Assembly (NCBI GenBank): GCA_944325595.1
Contig: CALVAQ010000017.1
Coordinates: 1-46,880, forward strand
From: Candidatus Gastranaerophilales bacterium
GTDB taxonomy: Bacteria > Cyanobacteriota > Vampirovibrionia > Gastranaerophilales > Gastranaerophilaceae
DNA length: 46,880 bases
Direction: 5' to 3'
Shown here: positions 42,185 through 46,880 of the stretch, piece by piece
Position numbering within the stretch: position 1 is the first letter of the stretch
How the letters are laid out: every line of letters begins with the position of its first letter
The notes under the pieces: generated by a model
Told to the model about the DNA's origin: nothing
Databases searched by the model: none
What the model saw: the letters and a program-made list of their open reading frames with translations, nothing else
Program-made: the position numbers and the translations under genes

Positions 42185-42871
42185 GTGGAAGAAAAAGAAA
42201 TTAAAGAAGTTGAAACTCAAGAAACTGTTGAAAACACTGAAGCTGCAGAAACTGTAGAAGTTCAGGAAACAGCAGTTGTTGAAGAAACTCAGGAAGCTCC
42301 TGTTGCAGAAGAAAAACCTGCTAAAAAGACAAGAGGTGCTGCAAAAGGAAAAGGAAAAAGAAAAATTGAAACTGTAGAAAACGCTCCTCAATCCGAATGG
42401 AAAGAAAGAGTTGTTCAAATAAGACGTGTTACAAAAGTTGTAAAAGGCGGTAAAAAGCTCAGCTTTAGAGCTATTGTTATCGTAGGCAACTCAAAAGGTC
42501 AGGTTGGTGTTGGCTGTGCCAAGGCTTCTGAAGTTATTATTGCTATTCAAAAAGCAATTGCAGAAGGCAGAAAAAACCTTATCACAGTACCGATTTTCAA
42601 AACAACTATTCCTCATCCGATTGTCGGACGTTCAGGTGCAGGCGCTGTAATGTTGAGACCGGCATCTCAAGGTACCGGTGTTATCGCAGGCGGTGCTGTT
42701 CGTGCAGTGCTTGAGCTTGCAGGTATTGAAAACATTTTGAGCAAATCTCTCGGTTCAAAATCTCCGCTCAACGCAGCTAATGCTACAATGGATGCTTTGA
42801 AAAACCTCAGAACATTCGGCGATGTAGCTAAAAAACGCGGTTTGACTCTCAACCAGATGCTGAATGCATAG
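42185..42871 (+). CDS. rpsE: 30S ribosomal protein S5 with long acidic N-terminal extension
   Basis: 228 aa from a GTG preceded by AAGGAAAGG. The S5 core starts near residue 75: [72 protein letters not shown]. The added ~74 residues consist of a Glu/Thr/Val/Ala-rich acidic part ([16 protein letters not shown]) and a basic linker; E. coli S5 has 166 aa. S5 helps decoding accuracy and 30S assembly. It opens a four-gene unit, without rplR, rplF or rpsH directly upstream. Confidence 0.97.
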   Translation: MEEKEIKEVETQETVENTEAAETVEVQETAVVEETQEAPVAEEKPAKKTRGAAKGKGKRKIETVENAPQSEWKERVVQIRRVTKVVKGGKKLSFRAIVIVGNSKGQVGVGCAKASEVIIAIQKAIAEGRKNLITVPIFKTTIPHPIVGRSGAGAVMLRPASQGTGVIAGGAVRAVLELAGIENILSKSLGSKSPLNAANATMDALKNLRTFGDVAKKRGLTLNQMLNA

Positions 42872-42917
42872 TCTGAGAATTTTGAAGCAAAAACTATTAG
42901 AAAAGGAAATAATAAAA

Positions 42918-43112
42918 ATGGCTAAAGATAAATTACAAAAAGTTTCAATTAAACTTACAAAAAGTTTAATCGGCGTACCTGACAAACAGATTAAAGTTGT
43001 CAGAGCACTCGGTTTGAAAAAAACAAACGATGTTGTTGAACACTTTAACTCTGCAACCATTATGGGTATGGTGAACAAAGTTCCCCATCTCGTAGAAGTT
43101 GTTAGTGAATAA
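42918..43112 (+). CDS. rpmD: 50S ribosomal protein L30
   Basis: 64 aa from the ATG at 42918, with AAAGGAAAT upstream; the longer frame back to 42864 is a non-genuine extension. The sequence KVSIKLTKSLIGVPDKQIKV then VRALGLKKTNDVVEH is standard L30. It occupies the usual place between rpsE and rplO. Confidence 0.96.
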   Translation: MAKDKLQKVSIKLTKSLIGVPDKQIKVVRALGLKKTNDVVEHFNSATIMGMVNKVPHLVEVVSE

Positions 43113-43153
43113 TGTGTCATTAGTTAAAATTTAAAGAAAAGGACAATATAAAA

Positions 43154-43606
43154 ATGGCAGAAAGAATAAAATTAGAAGATTTAAGACCTGCAGACGGCGC
43201 CACTCACAGAGCTAAAAGAGTAGGCAGAGGCAGAGCTACAGGTGTAGGTAAAACATCAGGACGCGGACACAATGGTGAAGGTCAGCGTTCAGGTTCAAGC
43301 TCAAAAAGAGGCTTTGAAGGCGGACAGATGCCGTCATACAGACAAATGCCGAAATTGAAAGGCTTCACAAACTTTGCAGCTTTGAACTGTGCTGAAATAA
43401 ATGTAAAAGACATTGAAAAACTCGATGCAAAAGAAATTGACCTCAACTGGTTGATTGAAAACGGAAAAGCTCATCCGAAATCAGAAGTTCTGAGAGTTCT
43501 CGGTAACGGCGAAATATCAAAAGCAGTTACAGTGAAAGCCAGATACTTCACACCTTCTGCAAAAGAAAAAATCGAAAAAGCAGGCGGAAAAGCTGAATTG
43601 ATATAA
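43154..43606 (+). CDS. rplO: 50S ribosomal protein L15
   Basis: 150 aa, normal length. It binds 23S rRNA late in 50S assembly. Diagnostic features: LRPADGATHRAKRVGRGRAT, GKTSGRGHNGEGQRSG, GFEGGQMPSYRQMPKLKGF, VLGNGEISKAVTVKA. AAAGGA precedes the ATG. A strong stem-loop follows before secY. Confidence 0.97.
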   Translation: MAERIKLEDLRPADGATHRAKRVGRGRATGVGKTSGRGHNGEGQRSGSSSKRGFEGGQMPSYRQMPKLKGFTNFAALNCAEINVKDIEKLDAKEIDLNWLIENGKAHPKSEVLRVLGNGEISKAVTVKARYFTPSAKEKIEKAGGKAELI

Positions 43607-43614
43607 TTGTGTGT

Positions 43615-43666
43615 GTGAAAACTGCATATACTGATATTGTTCGGTATATGCAGTTGCAGCATTCAC
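43615..43666 (+). other. Stem-loop between rplO and secY
   Basis: AACTGCATATAC (43620-43631) and GTATATGCAGTT (43644-43655) form a perfect 12-bp stem with a 12-base loop. GTGAA (43615-43619) and TTCAC (43662-43666) can extend it across a six-base bulge. No T-run follows, so it is more likely an RNA-processing, mRNA-stability or regulatory site that changes SecY relative to ribosomal proteins than a full terminator. Confidence 0.7.
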
Positions 43667-43722
43667 AGCCGCTCAGGACGTAATAACACTGAAAGCGGTT
43701 TGTAAAATGGAGAGGATTAATA

Positions 43723-45066
43723 ATGCAAAATGCAAGAATGAAACCGCCGTCTATGGATGATGTGGTATCAATGTTTCAGGCATCAGGCTTGAAATCAAAG
43801 TTAATATTTACTTTTGCAATGATAGCTGTTTTTAGACTGGGTGTTGCTTTACCGTTATTCGGTATTGACAATGAAGCTTTCTCAAGAATTGCTCAGGGGA
43901 ACAATATCATTGGTTTTATAGATTTGTTTTCAGGCGGTGCACTGGCAAACATCTCTATTCTTGCTCTTGGTATCGGACCGTACATCACTGCTTCCATTAT
44001 CATGCAGCTTTTGACTGTAATCATTCCGCATCTTGAGCAGCTTCAAAAAGAAGAAGGAGAAGCCGGCAGAAGAAAAATATCTCAGTATACAAGATACTTT
44101 ACTGTATTTATTTCTTTCTTTCAGGCAAGCATCTTTCTTTTGTATCTGCTTCATAATGCGCCTGCCGCAATTTTGCCGGGCATTAATCATACAGTCTTCT
44201 TCATCGGTTCAGCATTGATTTTGACAGCCGGTTCAATATTTGTTATGTGGCTTGCAGAATTGATGACAGAAAGAGGAATCGGAAACGGTGGCTCTTTGTT
44301 GATTTTTGTCGGTATTATCTCACGTATTCCATACTATTGCGACAAAACAGGACAGCTTGTTGCAAATGACTCATCTTTACAGCTCGGGCTTCTGGCATTG
44401 CTTGCAATCTTCTTTGCAACGATGGTTTTAATTGTAGTAATGCAAGAAGCAATTAGAAAAGTATTGATTGTAAATCCGAAAAGACAGGTCGGCAACAAAA
44501 TATACGGCGGCGTAAATACATATATTCCGTTCAAGATGAATCCGGGAGGTGTAATGCCTATCATCTTTGCAATTGCTATTTTGCTGTTCCCGACAACTAT
44601 CATCAGCTTAATCGGACAGACAAGCCTTCCTGCCGGTGCATTGAAAGATTCTATCACATGGCTGTCTACTGTTCTCAGTCCGTCAGGATGGGTTCATTAT
44701 GTATTGTATTTCTTGTTAATTGTATTTTTGACATTCTTCTATGCATCAATTATGCCTAACATGCAGCCGAAAGAAATTGCAAATAACCTGAAAAAATACG
44801 GTTCTTCCATTCCCGGTATAAAACCAGGAAAGCCGACTGCGGAAGCATTGGACAAAATTCTTTCAAGAATAACATTGCTGGGTGCATTGTGTCTCGGTGT
44901 GATTGCGCTGATTCCGTCAGGAGCATCGTATATTACAAATATCACAACTCTTCAGGGTATTGGTGCCACGTCACTAATCATCATGGTCGGTGTTGCTCTT
45001 GATTTTATCAACCAGATTAAGACTCAATTGCTTGCCAGAAACTATGAAAGCTTCTTGAAAGAGTAG
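43723..45066 (+). CDS. secY: Protein translocase subunit SecY
   Basis: 447 aa, expected length, with ten transmembrane helices. SecY is the channel of the Sec translocon in the inner membrane. Family motifs: FRLGVALPLFGID, LFSGGALANISILALGIGPY (plug region), GEAGRRKISQYTRY, LMTERGIGNGGSLLIF, PFKMNPGGVMPIIFA, NLKKYGSSIPGIKPGKPTA and a C-terminal LLARNYESFLKE. GGAGAGGA precedes the ATG. adk and map, which commonly follow secY, are absent; a terminator ends the unit. Confidence 0.97.
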   Translation: MQNARMKPPSMDDVVSMFQASGLKSKLIFTFAMIAVFRLGVALPLFGIDNEAFSRIAQGNNIIGFIDLFSGGALANISILALGIGPYITASIIMQLLTVIIPHLEQLQKEEGEAGRRKISQYTRYFTVFISFFQASIFLLYLLHNAPAAILPGINHTVFFIGSALILTAGSIFVMWLAELMTERGIGNGGSLLIFVGIISRIPYYCDKTGQLVANDSSLQLGLLALLAIFFATMVLIVVMQEAIRKVLIVNPKRQVGNKIYGGVNTYIPFKMNPGGVMPIIFAIAILLFPTTIISLIGQTSLPAGALKDSITWLSTVLSPSGWVHYVLYFLLIVFLTFFYASIMPNMQPKEIANNLKKYGSSIPGIKPGKPTAEALDKILSRITLLGALCLGVIALIPSGASYITNITTLQGIGATSLIIMVGVALDFINQIKTQLLARNYESFLKE

Positions 45067-45084
45067 AAAAAGATAATTAATACC

Positions 45085-45121
45085 AAAAAGGCCTTCTTTT
45101 TGAACAAAAAGGAGGCTTTTT
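45085..45121. terminator. Bidirectional terminator after secY
   Basis: AAAAAGGCCTTCTTTTTG pairs with CAAAAAGGAGGCTTTTT (one bulge, one wobble) around a 2-base loop. Terminal A- and T-runs let it stop secY and the convergent minus-strand gene. Confidence 0.85.
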
Positions 45122-45950
45122 AATGTAAAATAGGGTGATTTTTTATTTTGTTTAAATATTTTTTTACTACAGATTGAGGCATGTACATATCAAGCATTCC
45201 TAAGTCACTGCAGCAGACATGTTCGCCGGTCGGCGTTTCTTTTATTCGTTGTCGAATAATTTCATTAGGGTCTGATGTTCCAAATTGGCTGATAAGCTTT
45301 TTATCGGTAAAAAATCTTCTGCCTCTCAAATAGTGTGCTGCATGAGAGTTTAAATCAGCAATTGATGTGATTACAGGTTTTATACCGGTTTTTAAACAGT
45401 ATTCTATTGCGATTTGGTCTGCCGCTTTCCCTATTCCTGAATATTTCTCAGGAAAATTATTTTGAAGATAATCAATTGTTATTCTTTTCCCTCTTATCCC
45501 GAGTTTAGGATAATTTTTTAACAAATTTCTTTCAGAAAAGCATAAACGGGTAATTTGTGGATATTTTTTTGCCAGCTGCCAGTCGCAAATTGTCACAAAG
45601 CCTATTTCTTTGTTTGTTTCGGGCTCCAAAAAATGGTATGTCGTCATCCATTTATTCTTTGATTGTGCAATACCGATTTCTTCCGGAATTTTTTTTGTCT
45701 TTTTTGTTTGCATATCATAGACTTTTCTGTATAAAATTGCCTTGTCTGCAGGATTCTGGGTTACCGTTAGTTGATACGGTTTTGCTGTTTTGTATTCCAG
45801 ATGCGTAAGAACAAATGTTTTTATATTTTCTTTTGTATTAACAAAAGTATCTTTTGCTGCTTCTTTTAATAATGTTTGGATATTAGGTTTTAATTTATTA
45901 TGAACAACAGCAGATATAAAGCTTTTTATTCCTGATATTTTATTTATCAT
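45120..45950 (-). CDS. Unknown protein, possibly GNAT-like
   Basis: 276 aa with GAGGT nine bases before the ATG. The N-terminal ~60 residues are helical. The C-terminal half has an acetyl-CoA-binding-like loop and helix (YSGIGKAADQIAIEYCLKTG) followed by ITSIADLNSHAAHYLRGRRF, reminiscent of the GxGxxL helix and the N-x-x-A region of GNAT acetyltransferases. This resemblance is weak and untested. The end SDLGMLDMYMPQSVVKKYL is not recognised. It is monocistronic. Confidence 0.7.
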   Translation of the reverse strand: MINKISGIKSFISAVVHNKLKPNIQTLLKEAAKDTFVNTKENIKTFVLTHLEYKTAKPYQLTVTQNPADKAILYRKVYDMQTKKTKKIPEEIGIAQSKNKWMTTYHFLEPETNKEIGFVTICDWQLAKKYPQITRLCFSERNLLKNYPKLGIRGKRITIDYLQNNFPEKYSGIGKAADQIAIEYCLKTGIKPVITSIADLNSHAAHYLRGRRFFTDKKLISQFGTSDPNEIIRQRIKETPTGEHVCCSDLGMLDMYMPQSVVKKYLNKIKNHPILH

Positions 45951-46674
45951 TTCTAATTAACCTCTGAAAATATTAAATCTCAAACAAACAAAAATTTGCT
46001 TTTTTAAATGAATTTTTTGTGAGTCAAAAGTGCGTCATATAGGGTAAACAAAAAATTTTTCACAAAATACTTGTAAAGTTGTAATCCAATAACAACGCAA
46101 AAAAAATGCTTGAGCATTTCGTCAAGCATTAAATAAACACGAGGATATTAAGAGAGAGAGAGTATATGGATAAAATCTTTGATTTATCTTTTCTTATTCC
46201 GTAAAGTATAAAAAACCTAAAGCCTTGTTTGTTTCTCTTTTGTTTCTTCCTTTAAAGTTTTATATCCCTTACTCTTATATAAAGTATTTTTTTTATCCAA
46301 AATTGCCTCATTTCAAAAAATTGTTAAATATTTTGTAATATTTTGTTACACCACAAAGAAATACGGGTTTATATAACAATTCTGAAAACCGCTAGCAACA
46401 ATAAAATCACAAATAAAGGGGTGTTATGCATTATATGATGATAAAACAGACGGTTTGATTTCAAATGAAGTTTATATAAATAATCGTGACACATGGCAAA
46501 ATCAAATAGTCAGCGGGTAGGTCAGCATTACTATGATGACAAATAATTTTGTCGGATTTGTAAATCCGACCTACTTTATTCCGTAAAATCGAGCAAAGTG
46601 AACGAACAGCAATGTGAACAAGGTTAAATTCGGAATGCAAGCCTAAACCATGTGAACACCAATAATCCAAGACA
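45951..46674. other. Gene-free stretch with hairpins and a possible gene remnant
   Basis: No convincing gene. AT-rich sequence holds a purine tract ending at an ATG (46167) that opens only 12 codons, then a frame open from 46386 to 46520 without a start codon that reads like a broken gene end (ALYDDKTDGLISNEVYINN). GTAGGTC (46517-46523) and GACCTAC (46568-46574) enclose a perfect 9-bp hairpin, GTCGGATTT (46551-46559) with AAATCCGAC (46562-46570). CGAGCAAAGTGAACGAA further on resembles part of the 2845-2947 element. Confidence 0.4.
46099..46130 (-). terminator. Minus-strand intrinsic terminator
   Basis: AATGCTTGA (46105-46113) and TCAAGCATT (46122-46130) form a 9-bp stem. Read on the minus strand it is followed by eight Ts. 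No minus-strand gene is seen upstream, so its transcript is unknown. Confidence 0.55.
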
Positions 46675-46741
46675 AAATGTCAGGTTTGACGAGAGGGAAG
46701 AACCCGTATTTTCGAAGAAAATACATGGGTTCGAATTCCAC
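46675..46741 (+). repeat. 67-bp structured direct repeat, copy 1
   Basis: Contains GAACCC, then GTATTTTC and GAAAATAC around a GAA loop, then GGGTTC, giving a 14-bp hairpin with a two-base bulge. It ends GGGTTCGAATTCCAC, which resembles a tRNA T-arm. Copy 2 lies 133 bases on and differs at 3 of 67 positions. Confidence 0.75.
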
Positions 46742-46765
46742 AAAAAAGACTCCTTCCGGAGTCTT
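46742..46765 (-). terminator. Hairpin terminator between the two repeat copies
   Basis: AAGACTCC (46746-46753) and GGAGTCTT (46758-46765) form a perfect stem with a TTCC loop. The T-run is on the minus strand (A-run at 46742-46747), so a minus-strand RNA would end here. Confidence 0.6.
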
Positions 46766-46807
46766 AAAAATGGGGCGGACAGTGACTCTGCCGAGTCAAA
46801 GCTGACT

Positions 46808-46874
46808 AAATGTCAGGTTTGACGAGAGGGGAGAACCCGTATTTTCGAAGAAAATACATGGGTTTGAATCCCAC
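46808..46874 (+). repeat. 67-bp structured direct repeat, copy 2
   Basis: Same length and hairpin as 46675-46741. Differences are GGGG for GGGA in the GAGAGGG region and two changes in the T-arm-like end (GGGTTTGAATCCCAC). A CTGAC/GTCAG stem (46802-46816 region) precedes it. The window ends six bases later, so further copies may follow. Confidence 0.75.
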
Positions 46875-46880
46875 TAAAAA

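Noticed and set aside
46461..46670. 69-codon minus-strand open frame
   Set aside because: It crosses the REP-like hairpin and repeat sequence, has no ribosome site and no recognisable domain.
46675..46880. tRNA genes suggested by GGTTCGAAT-like ends
   Set aside because: No acceptor stem, D-arm or anticodon arm can be folded around either T-arm-like end; only the long hairpin and the T-arm resemblance exist.
46675..46880. CRISPR array
   Set aside because: Only two copies, far longer than CRISPR repeats, with a terminator hairpin between them and no cas genes.

Overview
The window is AT-rich, densely coded chromosomal DNA from a Gram-negative-type, probably anaerobic bacterium. Envelope genes (an LptF/LptG-type permease, an MlaE-type lipid permease, a lipoprotein signal) point to an outer membrane. 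A rubredoxin-tailed rubrerythrin and a ferritin-like protein point to an oxygen-avoiding lifestyle. Low GC, a diverged spc-operon tail (rpsE-rpmD-rplO-secY) and many secreted or coiled proteins of no recognised family suggest a non-photosynthetic relative of cyanobacteria (Vampirovibrionia/Melainabacteria, Gastranaerophilales-like). That placement is inference; there is no rRNA to confirm it.

Layout. 1-2842: end of a surface-glycan cluster (two glycosyltransferases and a TPR protein), closed by a GC-rich structured element. 2983-7514: a secreted protein, ilvE overlapping an MlaE-type permease, small and membrane-anchored unknowns, and a ferritin-like protein. 7616-16035: mostly housekeeping: proC, rpmH, rnpA overlapping hisD, a Cys-cluster protein, mutL, and a malQ-nagA carbohydrate pair. 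16057-18553: an accessory island with a small lineage-specific gene, an octamer tandem repeat, and two divergent hexapeptide acyltransferases. Their first 305 bp form a near-perfect inverted repeat around an XRE regulator gene. 18582-26747: a DnaQ-like exonuclease, a lytic transglycosylase with a long leader, a NrtR-like regulator, a possible frameshifted gene, an orphan sensor kinase, rubrerythrin and a 414-aa unknown. 26956-41929: spmA-spmB, an amino-acid-binding lipoprotein, leuC, an LptF/G permease with a zinc-ribbon partner, polA, a DUF3137 protein, a GIY-YIG protein, dusB and a large TPR protein. 42185-45066: rpsE, rpmD, rplO, secY. 45120-45950: a GNAT-like unknown. 45951-46880: no convincing gene, but hairpins, two minus-strand terminator-like structures and a 67-bp direct repeat.

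The points most worth following are these: the acyltransferase/XRE inverted repeat, which could act as an invertible switch; an identical three-block promoter-like element in front of two unrelated lineage-specific genes; a gene whose natural start is separated from its body by an A8 run; a NrtR-like protein with a degenerate Nudix box next to two palindromes; and the structured repeats at the right edge. Without database searches, family names rest on recognised motifs, and lineage-specific proteins are described rather than named.
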